A stretch of DNA of 64,000 nucleotides, taken from positions 1-64,000 of the forward strand of contig NZ_JACRSE010000002.1 of assembly GCF_014281055.1 (NCBI RefSeq), in the 5' to 3' direction. The notes below the pieces were generated by a model, which did no database searches, was not told the origin of the DNA, and was given only the letters and a program-made list of their open reading frames with translations. Positions 28,008-36,610 of this stretch are shown piece after piece (position 1 is the stretch's first letter; every line of letters starts with the position of its first letter). The translations under genes were made by a program, and so were the position numbers. This DNA is from Fluviispira vulneris. Its GTDB lineage: Bacteria; Bdellovibrionota_B; Oligoflexia; Silvanigrellales; Silvanigrellaceae.

Positions 28008-28714
28008 TCGAAGTAAATAATTTAAAGCTATATGGCAAAACTCAAAATTTAAGACTTGAGATTCCTCAACTCAAATTCCACTCGCCGGGTATTACGGCTC
28101 TAGTTGGACACAATGGAGCAGGAAAATCATCTCTGTTGCGATTGATGGCAGGTTTGGATAAACCAGATCTTGGCTCAGTTATTTATTTGGCAAAAGATAT
28201 CTTTAAGCATTTTGAATTATTGAAAGATAAAATTCACCTAATTTCTTGGAACCTTGAACTCTATCAAGGGCTCACAACTGCAGATCATCTTAAATTAATC
28301 AAGTCACTAGCGGAAAATTGGAATTGTGAAATTGAAAATGCTCTCTTAAGAGATCTCGCAGTACCTGCTCATAAGCGTATTGATAAACTCTCTCGTGGTG
28401 AGCAAGTGCGTTTTCGCTTGTTATTAAGTTTGCCAAGAATGCCGATGGTGATTCTATTAGATGAAGTGACTAATGAATTAGACACCGATTCCAGAAGAAC
28501 TATTTTTAAGAAGTTGGATGCATATTCTTATGAGACAGGTGCTCAAGTTGTTGTTGCTACGAATATGATCGAAGATATTGAAAGATATGCAACAGATATT
28601 ATCCTTTTAAAAAAAGGAAAAGTTATTCTTCAAAGTGCACTGGATGCAATTAAAGAGGAGCATAAAACAAGCTTTGAAGAAATAATGCGAATTTATGAAA
28701 GAAAGGATTGTTAA
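28004..28714 (+). CDS. ABC transporter ATP-binding protein
   Basis: A 236-residue ABC ATPase from ATG 28004. Walker A 'GHNGAGKSSLL', signature 'LSRGEQVRFRLLLSLPRMP' (LSRGE in place of LSGGQ), Walker B 'VILLDEVTNELD' and an H-loop position where 'VVVATNMIED' has Asn instead of His. The missing H-loop histidine may slow hydrolysis. Coupled by overlap to the GntR gene and followed by the membrane subunit. YtrA-type operons usually export or respond to cell-wall-active compounds; substrate unknown here. Confidence 0.9.
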   Translation: MIEVNNLKLYGKTQNLRLEIPQLKFHSPGITALVGHNGAGKSSLLRLMAGLDKPDLGSVIYLAKDIFKHFELLKDKIHLISWNLELYQGLTTADHLKLIKSLAENWNCEIENALLRDLAVPAHKRIDKLSRGEQVRFRLLLSLPRMPMVILLDEVTNELDTDSRRTIFKKLDAYSYETGAQVVVATNMIEDIERYATDIILLKKGKVILQSALDAIKEEHKTSFEEIMRIYERKDC

Positions 28715-28716
28715 AC

Positions 28717-29796
28717 GTGATTGCAACATTCATGTTTCTGTTTAAACAGTATTGGTCTTTTTTTCTGTTATGTTTAGTTGGCACTGTTGCGGGAATATAT
28801 TTTGGTGGAATATGGTCTTTTCTTCCATTTATTTTTCTTATTTTATTTTTCTATGAATGGAATATCGCACCCAAAAAGGAACGTACTTGGAGCTTTATAG
28901 AGTCTCTCCCATTAACGTTTAATAAAAGATATTTTATTAGAGTGATTGTTCCTTTCATTTTAAGCGTGTTTATAATTTTTCTGATTACTTTTTTTAAGAA
29001 AAATGTAGAGAATGATTATATCAGTAGTTTAGCAGATGCAACACGTATTTCTTCATTATTTGTTTTGAGTTCTATTTTGGCAAGGAGTTTATCAGGATTT
29101 ATTGCTTGGATTATTTTTCTTTATCTTTCATCATATTTTTTAGCAAACTATATATGTTATGAATTCGTTATTTTTATTTTAAGTCTCTCCTTTGCTTATT
29201 ATTCTATGTCTGAAAAACGAGCATCAAAACTGAAAACTATAGTTTTACCTTTAGTTTTATCGATTTCTATACTTGTAACAGGTAATTTTTTTAGATTAAA
29301 TATATATGAGCTTGGTCTATCTATACCATTTAAAAGTATGCAGCTTACAATGGCTAAAAAACTGTTAAAAGAAAGGGCTTTTGTAGGTAAAAGTGTTTCT
29401 ATAGAATGGTTAGGAAATAGAAATGATTTATTTTCAGAACCAATGAGAATTATTATTCCTTCTTTTTATAATGATAAATTGCTTGAAAAAATGGAAAACG
29501 TTATTTTACATGAAAATCATTGTTCTGATCTTTGTAGATCACTTGCGGAATCTGTGTCAAATTATTCCAAAAATTGGAATCTAGAACGGCTTGAAAAATA
29601 TTTAAATTCTGATCGAGTGACCGAACAGATTTATGCTTTACGTATAGTTGAAGGCTCTCCGCAAGTTATTTATATCAGTCGCATTCTTCAATTAGCAAAA
29701 AGCTCAGATAATGAAGTCAGTTCTTTGGCAATTGATATTTTAAGGAATTGGGGTGATATAGATTTTTATCAGATTCCAAACAATCCAATTTTTTAG
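28717..29796 (+). CDS. ABC transporter membrane subunit (putative)
   Basis: About 359 residues from GTG 28717 (AAAGGA upstream; ATG 28732 is an alternative). The first ~200 residues hold about six membrane helices. The remaining ~160 are soluble and end in a helical repeat-like part ('TEQIYALRIVEGSPQVIYISRILQLAKSSDNEVSSLAIDILRNWG') resembling a HEAT repeat. I cannot assign a family, but position directly after the ATPase supports a permease role. The helical-repeat tail on a permease is unusual. Confidence 0.7.
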   Translation: MIATFMFLFKQYWSFFLLCLVGTVAGIYFGGIWSFLPFIFLILFFYEWNIAPKKERTWSFIESLPLTFNKRYFIRVIVPFILSVFIIFLITFFKKNVENDYISSLADATRISSLFVLSSILARSLSGFIAWIIFLYLSSYFLANYICYEFVIFILSLSFAYYSMSEKRASKLKTIVLPLVLSISILVTGNFFRLNIYELGLSIPFKSMQLTMAKKLLKERAFVGKSVSIEWLGNRNDLFSEPMRIIIPSFYNDKLLEKMENVILHENHCSDLCRSLAESVSNYSKNWNLERLEKYLNSDRVTEQIYALRIVEGSPQVIYISRILQLAKSSDNEVSSLAIDILRNWGDIDFYQIPNNPIF

Positions 29797-29924
29797 AATT
29801 TTAAAAGTATATCTCTTAAATTAATCTATTTTATAGTGTCTTAGCAATTGATAAAATGGTTCAACTGGAAAAAGAGTTATTATCTGGACTTTTATTAAGA
29901 CTGCATTGACAACAAATACATTAT

Positions 29925-29980
29925 AATAATTTAAAATTTAAACAAAATAATTATTTATTTTGTTTAAATTTTAAATTATT
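29925..29980. repeat. Perfect 26-bp inverted repeat with 4-base loop
   Basis: Arms 29925-29950 and 29955-29980 are exact reverse complements, separated by TTAT. It lies 129 bases after the ABC permease and 40 bases before the next lipoprotein start. Composition is nearly all A/T and no T run follows, so it may be an AT-type terminator, a large operator or a cruciform-forming element. Confidence 0.85.
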
Positions 29981-30020
29981 GTATATCTAATCGATGAAAA
30001 GTAGTGGAGAGTGTTTACTT

Positions 30021-30662
30021 ATGTCAATATGCTTAAAGTTCATTGTTTTTTTATCTCCTCTTTTTATTCTTAGTTCTTGTCTAAGTTCGTTAACTTTAAA
30101 CGAAACTGGACGAACAGTTGGAAAAGGCAATCATGAGATTTCGATTGCTACAGGTGTTCCTTATGTTTATGCGATAAAATGGAATTACGGTTTAACTGAA
30201 AATTTTGATTTTGGTCTAAAACTAGAGTCACTAACTCAAAGTTTGAGATTGAAGTATGCCCTTATTCAAGGGAATAGCGTAGGATCAGGTGCTTTGGCGA
30301 TTGCGGGTGGTGCCGGTATAGGAGATGGAGGAAAAGCTCAGCATTATTATGGTGACGTTATAGGAAGTGTATTAGGTGACAGTTGGGAACCTTATGTTGC
30401 GGCTCGGGCAGGTTATGTGCATGCGGAATCTACTTTTCAAGACTCTGATAGTATTCATACATTCATTTTCAGTTCTTTGAATGATATACTGACTGGGCGT
30501 ACTTCTTATGGTTACGGTCAAGCTTTTTTAGGCACCCGTCTCTGGATATCGAAAACAACTTTTCTATCCTTAGAAGGTTCATACTTATTTCCTATTGTGG
30601 AAGGAAAAATACAAAATGAAGGTGGCTATACCGCAGGAATAGCTTTGGGCTTTCGTTTTTAA
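30021..30662 (+). CDS. Putative outer-membrane lipoprotein with beta-barrel character
   Basis: From ATG 30021 (GGAG upstream) a 213-residue protein. A lipoprotein leader ends in the lipobox LSSC. The mature part has alternating strands with glycine and aromatic residues ('NFDFGLKLESL', 'YVAARAGYVHAESTF', 'FLGTRLWISKTTFLSLEGSYLFP') and ends in 'GIALGFRF', an aromatic C-terminus typical of barrels. I do not recognise the family. It is a single gene, convergent with dnaK. Confidence 0.7.
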   Translation: MSICLKFIVFLSPLFILSSCLSSLTLNETGRTVGKGNHEISIATGVPYVYAIKWNYGLTENFDFGLKLESLTQSLRLKYALIQGNSVGSGALAIAGGAGIGDGGKAQHYYGDVIGSVLGDSWEPYVAARAGYVHAESTFQDSDSIHTFIFSSLNDILTGRTSYGYGQAFLGTRLWISKTTFLSLEGSYLFPIVEGKIQNEGGYTAGIALGFRF

Positions 30663-30708
30663 TTATTTAATTTTGAAGAACATTGTATAAAACTTAGAGC
30701 ATTTTTTT

Positions 30709-30745
30709 TAAAAAAGCCCTCCTAAATGTAAATTTAGGAGGGCTT
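30709..30745 (-). terminator. dnaK rho-independent terminator
   Basis: A stem of 14 base pairs (AAGCCCTCCTAAAT at 30714-30727 with ATTTAGGAGGGCTT at 30732-30745, four-base loop) is followed on the minus strand by seven T. It lies 20 bases after the dnaK stop and faces the lipoprotein gene. Confidence 0.9.
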
Positions 30746-30765
30746 GTTCTATTATTTGAATCCAA

Positions 30766-32676
30766 TTATGAATTGGATTCAAACTCTGCATCAACAACTC
30801 CGTCTTTATTTTTGGAGTTATTTTGTTTGTTCGTAGCATCTTCTGCTGTCTGTGCGCCGCCAGGTTGTGCACCTGTATTTTTATACATCTCTTCAGCAAG
30901 TTTGTGAGCTTTTGCTTCAAGCGAGGTAATTGCAGCTTCGAGAGCAGCTTTGTCTTCGCTCTTTGTTTCGAGAACAGAGCGTGCGCTTGCAAGTTCTGTT
31001 TCAAGCGATGACTTCATTTCTGCAGGAAGTTTGTCACCATTTTCACGGAGATTCTTCTCTGTTTGGAAAATAATGCTGTCAAGCTTGTTACGTACGTCGA
31101 TTGTTTCACGACGTGCTTTGTCTTCAGCAGCATGACGCTCTGCTTCTTCCATCATGCGCTTGATATCAGCTTCAGAAAGACCGCCCGAGTTTGTCACAGT
31201 GATTTTTTGCTCTTTACCTGTGCCAAGGTCTTTTGCGGAAACATTCAGAATACCGTTTGCATCGATATCGAAAGTCACTTCGATTTGTGGAACGCCACGT
31301 GGTGCAGAAGGAATTTCAGATAAGTTGAAGCGGCCAAGTGAGCGGTTGTCACGTGCCATTTCGCGTTCACCTTGGAAAACACCAATTTCAACGCTTGTTT
31401 GGTTGTCTGCAGCCGTAGAGAAAATTTGGCTTGCACGCTTTGGAATAGTGCTATTGCGTTCAATAAGCTTTGTAAATACGCCACCTAAAGTTTCAATTCC
31501 GAGGCTGAGTGGAGTCACGTCGAGTAGGAGAACGTCTTTCACTTCTCCACCGAGAACACCTGCTTGAACAGCTGCTCCCACTGCAACAACTTCGTCAGGG
31601 TTCACAGAGCGGTTTGGTTCTTTTTTAAAGAATGCTTTTACTTTTTCGCCAACCAAAGGAATACGAGTGGATCCACCGACCATAACAACTTCGTCAATTT
31701 GATCGATGCTGAGGTTTGCGTCACGCAAAGCGCTGCGGCAAGGCTCAATAGTTTTGTCAATAATATCCATGATCATTTGTTCAAACTGAGAGCGCATAAG
31801 GCTCACAGCCAAATGCTTAGGGCCTGTTTGGTCAGCAGTCAAATAAGGAAGATTGATATCAACTTTAGTTTGGCTAGAGAGTTCAATCTTAGCTTTTTCA
31901 GCCGCTTCTTTTAAGCGTTGCATAGCCATAGGGTCTTTGGAGACGTCCATGGATGTTTGTTTTTTGAATTCAGCGACGAGAAAGTCGATGAGGCGTTCAT
32001 CCACGTTGTCACCACCAAGGTGTGTGTCACCGTTTGTAGAAAGAACTTCAACAACGTTGTCCCCAACTTCGAGTACAGATACGTCGAATGTACCACCACC
32101 AAAGTCATAAACAGCAATTTTTTGGTTTGTTTTCTTGTCAAGACCATATGCAAGAGCCGCTGCAGTTGGTTCGTTGATAATACGAAGAACTTCGAGTCCT
32201 GCGATTTTACCAGCATCTTTAGTTGCTTGTCTTTGTGAGTCATTAAAGTAAGCAGGAACAGTGATCACAGCTTTTGTTACTGCTTGGCCAAGATAGCTTT
32301 CTGCTGCTTCTTTTAATTTTTGCAGAACCTTTGCAGAAATTTCTGGAGGAGCCATGTCTTTGCCACCAATTTCAAATAAGATCTTATCACTTGGACCTTT
32401 TTTTACAGTGTATGGCATTTTGTTGGCTTCTTCTGTGCGCTCTGCATAGTGACTGCCGATAAAGCGTTTTGCAGAGTAAATAGTATTGCGTGGGTTTGTC
32501 ACGGCTTGGTTACGTGCAGCACGGCCTACAATAAATTCACCATCTCGTGTATATGCTACAACAGAGGGAGTGGTACGCTCACCTTCTTGATTAGCAATTA
32601 CGATGGGTTTGCCGTTTTCCATAACTGCAACAACTGAGTTGGTTGTACCTAAGTCAATACCAATAATTTTACTCAT
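30766..32676 (-). CDS. dnaK: Molecular chaperone DnaK (Hsp70)
   Basis: A 636-residue Hsp70. The ATPase domain starts '[19 protein letters not shown]' and contains '[42 protein letters not shown]', '[16 protein letters not shown]' and '[11 protein letters not shown]'. The substrate domain has '[17 protein letters not shown]', and the lid ends in a Gln/Asn-rich tail finishing '[10 protein letters not shown]'. It refolds proteins with DnaJ and GrpE. TCGGAGG precedes the ATG. Neither dnaJ nor grpE is adjacent, and no CIRCE element is seen upstream. Confidence 0.98.
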   Translation of the reverse strand: MSKIIGIDLGTTNSVVAVMENGKPIVIANQEGERTTPSVVAYTRDGEFIVGRAARNQAVTNPRNTIYSAKRFIGSHYAERTEEANKMPYTVKKGPSDKILFEIGGKDMAPPEISAKVLQKLKEAAESYLGQAVTKAVITVPAYFNDSQRQATKDAGKIAGLEVLRIINEPTAAALAYGLDKKTNQKIAVYDFGGGTFDVSVLEVGDNVVEVLSTNGDTHLGGDNVDERLIDFLVAEFKKQTSMDVSKDPMAMQRLKEAAEKAKIELSSQTKVDINLPYLTADQTGPKHLAVSLMRSQFEQMIMDIIDKTIEPCRSALRDANLSIDQIDEVVMVGGSTRIPLVGEKVKAFFKKEPNRSVNPDEVVAVGAAVQAGVLGGEVKDVLLLDVTPLSLGIETLGGVFTKLIERNSTIPKRASQIFSTAADNQTSVEIGVFQGEREMARDNRSLGRFNLSEIPSAPRGVPQIEVTFDIDANGILNVSAKDLGTGKEQKITVTNSGGLSEADIKRMMEEAERHAAEDKARRETIDVRNKLDSIIFQTEKNLRENGDKLPAEMKSSLETELASARSVLETKSEDKAALEAAITSLEAKAHKLAEEMYKNTGAQPGGAQTAEDATNKQNNSKNKDGVVDAEFESNS

Positions 32677-32742
32677 ACTAAAAACCTCCGAGGTAAGGAA
32701 ATGAAAATTAAGCCTTTTTTATTGAAATAGAATTAAGAAAAG

Positions 32743-32772
32743 AAATTAGTATTTTTAGCCACTTGTTGACAA
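32743..32772 (-). promoter_or_regulatory. Candidate dnaK promoter
   Basis: On the minus strand TTGTCA (32772-32767) and TAATTT (32748-32743) are 18 bases apart, about 70 bases before the dnaK ATG. It looks like a housekeeping promoter rather than a heat-shock sigma factor one. The remaining ~185 bases to the dedA start show nothing else clear. Confidence 0.35.
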
Positions 32773-32956
32773 GCTAAAAACACAGGCTGCATTTCTTTTC
32801 CTGCTTGCGAGGAACATAAGCACCGATTTTATTGTGTCAACACAGAAAGTCAGAAATCTATTTTGAATGCTTGAGTATATGTTTGCGTGCTTAGCCAGTA
32901 TCAGTTAAATGGGGATATGCTGAGTTAATTTTTTTTTAAACAGTTTTGGAGTTGCC

Positions 32957-33622
32957 GTGTTGTTAGATAGCCTAATCGAATTTTTTACAACTTATGGTTA
33001 TATCGCTGTATTTGGTGTTCTTTTGCTTTGTGGATTTGGCCTTCCTATTCCAGAAGATATTACCTTAGTTGCGGGTGGCGTTATCTCCTCTGTGGCCTGC
33101 GTTGTAGATGGAACATTTATGCAGGCTCTTCAATCCTGTCATCAGGTGCATTTAATGTTTGCGGTTTCCATGGCAGGAGTGTTGATCGGTGATAGTACTA
33201 TGTTTTTTTTAGGGTATATATTTGGCAATAAACTTTTAAAAGTAAAGTTTTTTGCTCGTATCGTGACACAAGAACGTTATAATTGGACGCAAGTAAAATT
33301 TGAAAAATATGGTTTTTGGTTTATTTTTGCAGCACGTTTTATGCCAGGACTCCGCTCACCCATTTTTGTTGTTACTGGAATTACCCGCAAGGTTTCATAT
33401 ATTAAATTTATTTTAACAGATGGACTTGCTGCCCTTATCAGTGTGCCTCTTTGGGTCTATTTAGGTTTTTGGGGGCAAAGGCAATTGAGTGGTTCAACAG
33501 AAATTGAGCATTATGTTAAAAAAGGACAGATGGGTATTATTACCATTATTGGAATTGCCATTTTAAGTCTAATTATAATCTGGTACATAAAGAAAAAAAT
33601 AAAAGAAAAAACAAATATATAA
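32957..33622 (+). CDS. DedA family membrane protein
   Basis: A 221-residue DedA/SNARE-associated protein starting at GTG 32957 (TTGGAG six bases upstream). Signatures: 'YIAVFGVLLLCGFGLPIPEDITLVAGG', 'GDSTMFFLGYIFG', 'RFMPGLRSPIFVVTGITRKVSYIKFILTDG' (the R..PG.R motif). DedA proteins are implicated in flipping undecaprenyl phosphate or phospholipids and in membrane homeostasis. First gene of a run of four (27 bases to the next). Confidence 0.92.
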   Translation: MLLDSLIEFFTTYGYIAVFGVLLLCGFGLPIPEDITLVAGGVISSVACVVDGTFMQALQSCHQVHLMFAVSMAGVLIGDSTMFFLGYIFGNKLLKVKFFARIVTQERYNWTQVKFEKYGFWFIFAARFMPGLRSPIFVVTGITRKVSYIKFILTDGLAALISVPLWVYLGFWGQRQLSGSTEIEHYVKKGQMGIITIIGIAILSLIIIWYIKKKIKEKTNI

Positions 33623-33649
33623 TTTTTTTAAAAAATAGGTGAAAATAAA

Positions 33650-34315
33650 ATGGGATCTATTTCAGAGTCTACAATAGCATTTGGTGTTCTAAAATATTTA
33701 GGATTTTTAATTGCTATCATATCGAGTCAAGCCGCTATTGCTATTATGGCAAGAAGAAGAGGCGATAATTCAATGCAAACAAGTTCTATGGCGACCCTTA
33801 ATCCTGTCCCCCATATTGATCCTTTAGGAACAGTGATATTTCCCATAATAACTATATTAATGAATTCACCTATTGTTTTTGGATGGCCAAAAAGATTTAA
33901 CATCGATACACGTTCCTTTAGAAACATTAAAAAAGATATAAATATTATTTATTTGTCTGGAATAGGTATGAACTTTCTTATTGCAATTATTTGTATGCTG
34001 TTGCTGCGTTTTAGTGGAATGGGAGTAATATTACCAACGAATTTATTAGATTTCACAAAACTAGAATTACAAATTGGCTTAATCGTTTCATTAATCGGAA
34101 TATCAAATATAACAATTGGGGCTTTATCACTTTTGCCGATGCCAGGTCTGCCTGGTTGGAATATTCTTATCAATAATTTACCATACAAATCAGCGAATGC
34201 AGTAAGTAACAATGCAAATATGATATCGATTGCAGGGTTATTGCTGATTGTATTTGGCGCATTAAATTTCTTTTTTAAATTTTTCTTTTATTTATTTATA
34301 TTAGGAACTAATTGA
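33650..34315 (+). CDS. Site-2-protease (M50)-like membrane protein lacking catalytic residues
   Basis: A 221-residue protein with the compact M50 layout: the stretch 'MATLNPVPHIDPLGTVIFPII' followed by 'GWPKRFNIDTRSFRNIKKD' matches the bacterial rhomboid-sized S2P family closely. However, the place of the zinc motif HExxH reads SQAAI ('IISSQAAIAIMARRRGD'), and the second motif NxxPxPxLDG reads 'LLPMPGLPGWNIL', so the third ligand Asp is lost. It therefore should not be an active metalloprotease. It may bind substrates or partners. It sits between DedA and a DHH phosphoesterase. Confidence 0.85.
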   Translation: MGSISESTIAFGVLKYLGFLIAIISSQAAIAIMARRRGDNSMQTSSMATLNPVPHIDPLGTVIFPIITILMNSPIVFGWPKRFNIDTRSFRNIKKDINIIYLSGIGMNFLIAIICMLLLRFSGMGVILPTNLLDFTKLELQIGLIVSLIGISNITIGALSLLPMPGLPGWNILINNLPYKSANAVSNNANMISIAGLLLIVFGALNFFFKFFFYLFILGTN

Positions 34316-34331
34316 TAATGGTAATAAAATA

Positions 34332-35396
34332 ATGGCAAACGATAAAATCTATACGATCTACAGTCACTCCGATGCAGATGGGGGTATAGCGGCCGCATTA
34401 TTTTCAAAATTTTTAAACGATAAATATACAAAATATGGTTGGTATATAAATGTGCAACCTGTCAATCACGTGTCGAGTTTAGGTGAGTGGAGTTTAAATG
34501 AAATCAAATGGCCCTGCTCAATCTTAGATTTTACTTTGCATCCATCGTTACTTAGCGAAAGATTTTTCACTCAAAAATTTGTTTTAGAAAAGAGTGGAGA
34601 GTCTAAAAAATCTATTCCAGATTGTTATTGGGTCGATCATCATCCTACAGGCTCGAGTTTTCCATTTTTAACGGAACAAAATACCGCAGATATTCTACCA
34701 AATGTTATTACGAAATGGGATACGTCGGCAATTAGTACACCTGGCCTTTTGCGCACACATCAACATGAATTAGAGCTGCCAGCAAAACTTATAAGAGAAT
34801 ATGAAGAATTTATCGATTTTGCAGAAATTATCGATGGTGCTCTTTACGCAACTTGTGAGGCTGCTCATGATTACTCATCAACAGCTGTAAAATTACAAGT
34901 TTTATTTAATCCAAGTCATCCGGCAATTCATAACGAAACGCTTTATAAAAGAATTGTTAAGCAGATTACTAAAAGTTCTTCGATAGAAGAGTTATTTGAT
35001 TCTGATTCTCTATATCCAGCAATATTTAGCTTTGAAGAGCAAATATTCAATAAACAACTCCGACTTTATAAAAAAAATACGAAGCTCAAAGGAAAAGTTG
35101 CATTTGCGAATTTCAGTGACAGTCGTGAATTTTCAGGGATGGGACGTTTTGTGCCATATATGATCTTTGCTGAAGCTCAATATGCATTGCATATCATGCC
35201 GAGCTTTAACAAAGGATATTCTTCACTATCTTGTGGAATAAATCCATGGAATAAACCTGCTGATGCCTCTAAGCATTTAGGCAATTATTTTGCCAAGAAT
35301 TTTTCTGGAGGAGGTCATGCTTTTGTGGCAGGAGGTAAAGTCATGAATCATGAATTTGCCAAAATAGAGCAATTATTAGAGTTTTTAAATGAATGA
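34332..35396 (+). CDS. DHH family phosphoesterase
   Basis: A 354-residue protein with N-terminal DHH motifs 'IYSHSDADGGIAAALFSKFL' (metal-binding His/Asp) and 'CYWVDHHPTG' (the DHH motif), and a C-terminal DHHA1-type part ending in 'SGGGHAFVAGGKV' (GGGH). Family members include c-di-AMP/oligonucleotide phosphodiesterases and RecJ-like nucleases; the exact substrate is unclear. It has no membrane or PAS part, so it is not GdpP-like. Its end overlaps the methyltransferase start by eight bases. Confidence 0.88.
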   Translation: MANDKIYTIYSHSDADGGIAAALFSKFLNDKYTKYGWYINVQPVNHVSSLGEWSLNEIKWPCSILDFTLHPSLLSERFFTQKFVLEKSGESKKSIPDCYWVDHHPTGSSFPFLTEQNTADILPNVITKWDTSAISTPGLLRTHQHELELPAKLIREYEEFIDFAEIIDGALYATCEAAHDYSSTAVKLQVLFNPSHPAIHNETLYKRIVKQITKSSSIEELFDSDSLYPAIFSFEEQIFNKQLRLYKKNTKLKGKVAFANFSDSREFSGMGRFVPYMIFAEAQYALHIMPSFNKGYSSLSCGINPWNKPADASKHLGNYFAKNFSGGGHAFVAGGKVMNHEFAKIEQLLEFLNE

Positions 35397-36582
35397 CTTT
35401 TTTTGGGATGTTTATTCTAATAAAAAAGTCATTTTGAGTGATGTATTAAATTCAGTTATAATTGGCGATAATCTTTTAGTCTTAGAAAAATTAAATAAAT
35501 ATTACACAAATAAAATCAAGCTTATTTATATCGATCCTCCTTATAATACGAAAAAAAAATTTGTTTACAATGATAATTTTGGCAGCCATCAGCAATGGTC
35601 GCAGATGATGAAATTGCGCCTTGAAATTGCCTATGATTTATTAAAAGAGGATGGTTTTATTTTTATCAGTATAGATGACAATGAAGTTCATTATTTACGT
35701 TTTCTTATGGATAGTATTTTTGGAGAAGAAAACTTCAGAAACTGTATAGTCGTTCCAAGGGGAGTAAAAAATGTTCAGTCTCAGTTTTCTTCTTCACAAA
35801 GAATTGCTGTTGGGCATGAATATCTTTTATTTTATAGCAAAAATAAAAATGTCAAAATTAAAAAATTTGAATTTGATCGCAAAGAGTTAAGAAAAGGGAT
35901 TTGGAATAATCATTGGCGAGGTACAGAACGACCTAATTTGCGCTATGAATTATTTGGGATTATTCCTACAAAAGGGCAATGGCGTTGGAGTCAAGAGCGT
36001 AGCGAAAATGCAATAGAAAATTATCAAAATATGTTTCAGGATCTAAAAAGAATATTTAATAATTTAATAATGGATGATTTATTTGCAAAACAAGAATTAA
36101 TTGATAACTGGTACTTTGAAAATTCTTCACATGGCAAGAAAATTGATTTATTGCGCTTAAATAAAAACAATAAACCAGAACATTATATTTCTCCCTCATT
36201 TAAAAGGATGGGAAATGACGTATGGTTTGATATTAAATGCTCCGGAAGTCATGATCTCAGAAAAATAATTCCTGAGGCTCACTTTGATATGCCAAAGCCA
36301 GTTGAACTTATAAAAAGAATTATAAACATGATCACTGATCCTCAGAAAAACGATATCATCCTCGATTTCTTTGCGGGTTCAGGGACAACTGGCCAAGCTG
36401 TATTGGAGCAAAACATGCAGGACAATGGCAATCGAAAAGTTATTTTAGTTCAGCTTTTTAAAAAAATTGAAGGTCTTTCCCAACACGAAATACATACTTT
36501 AGCAGAGCTTGCTTATAAAAGACTTGATCTTTTTATTAAGAAAAATAGTTTAAATTGTCCTGTTCAGCTTTTGCAGTCTTAA
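35389..36582 (+). CDS. DNA (adenine-N6) methyltransferase, orphan
   Basis: A 397-residue beta-class methyltransferase. The catalytic motif DPPY occurs early ('KLIYIDPPYNTKKKFVYNDNF', ~49-69) and the SAM motif late ('DIILDFFAGSGTTGQAVLEQ', FxGxG), the order of type III Mod and related enzymes. The central recognition part is ~200 residues. No restriction subunit is next to it; instead it is translationally coupled to a DHH phosphoesterase. It may be a solitary, regulatory methylase or part of an unrecognised pair. Confidence 0.9.
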   Translation: MNDFFWDVYSNKKVILSDVLNSVIIGDNLLVLEKLNKYYTNKIKLIYIDPPYNTKKKFVYNDNFGSHQQWSQMMKLRLEIAYDLLKEDGFIFISIDDNEVHYLRFLMDSIFGEENFRNCIVVPRGVKNVQSQFSSSQRIAVGHEYLLFYSKNKNVKIKKFEFDRKELRKGIWNNHWRGTERPNLRYELFGIIPTKGQWRWSQERSENAIENYQNMFQDLKRIFNNLIMDDLFAKQELIDNWYFENSSHGKKIDLLRLNKNNKPEHYISPSFKRMGNDVWFDIKCSGSHDLRKIIPEAHFDMPKPVELIKRIINMITDPQKNDIILDFFAGSGTTGQAVLEQNMQDNGNRKVILVQLFKKIEGLSQHEIHTLAELAYKRLDLFIKKNSLNCPVQLLQS

Positions 36583-36610
36583 GTTTTTTGTTAATTAAAT
36601 ATAAGAAGAT

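Noticed and set aside
29925-29980. Inverted repeat as the ends of an insertion sequence
   Set aside because: The arms are four bases apart with no transposase between or beside them, and no target duplication is evident.
32677-32956. CIRCE element or sigma-32 promoter for dnaK
   Set aside because: No TTAGCACTC-N9-GAGTGCTAA repeat and no heat-shock promoter match were found; a housekeeping-type promoter fits better.
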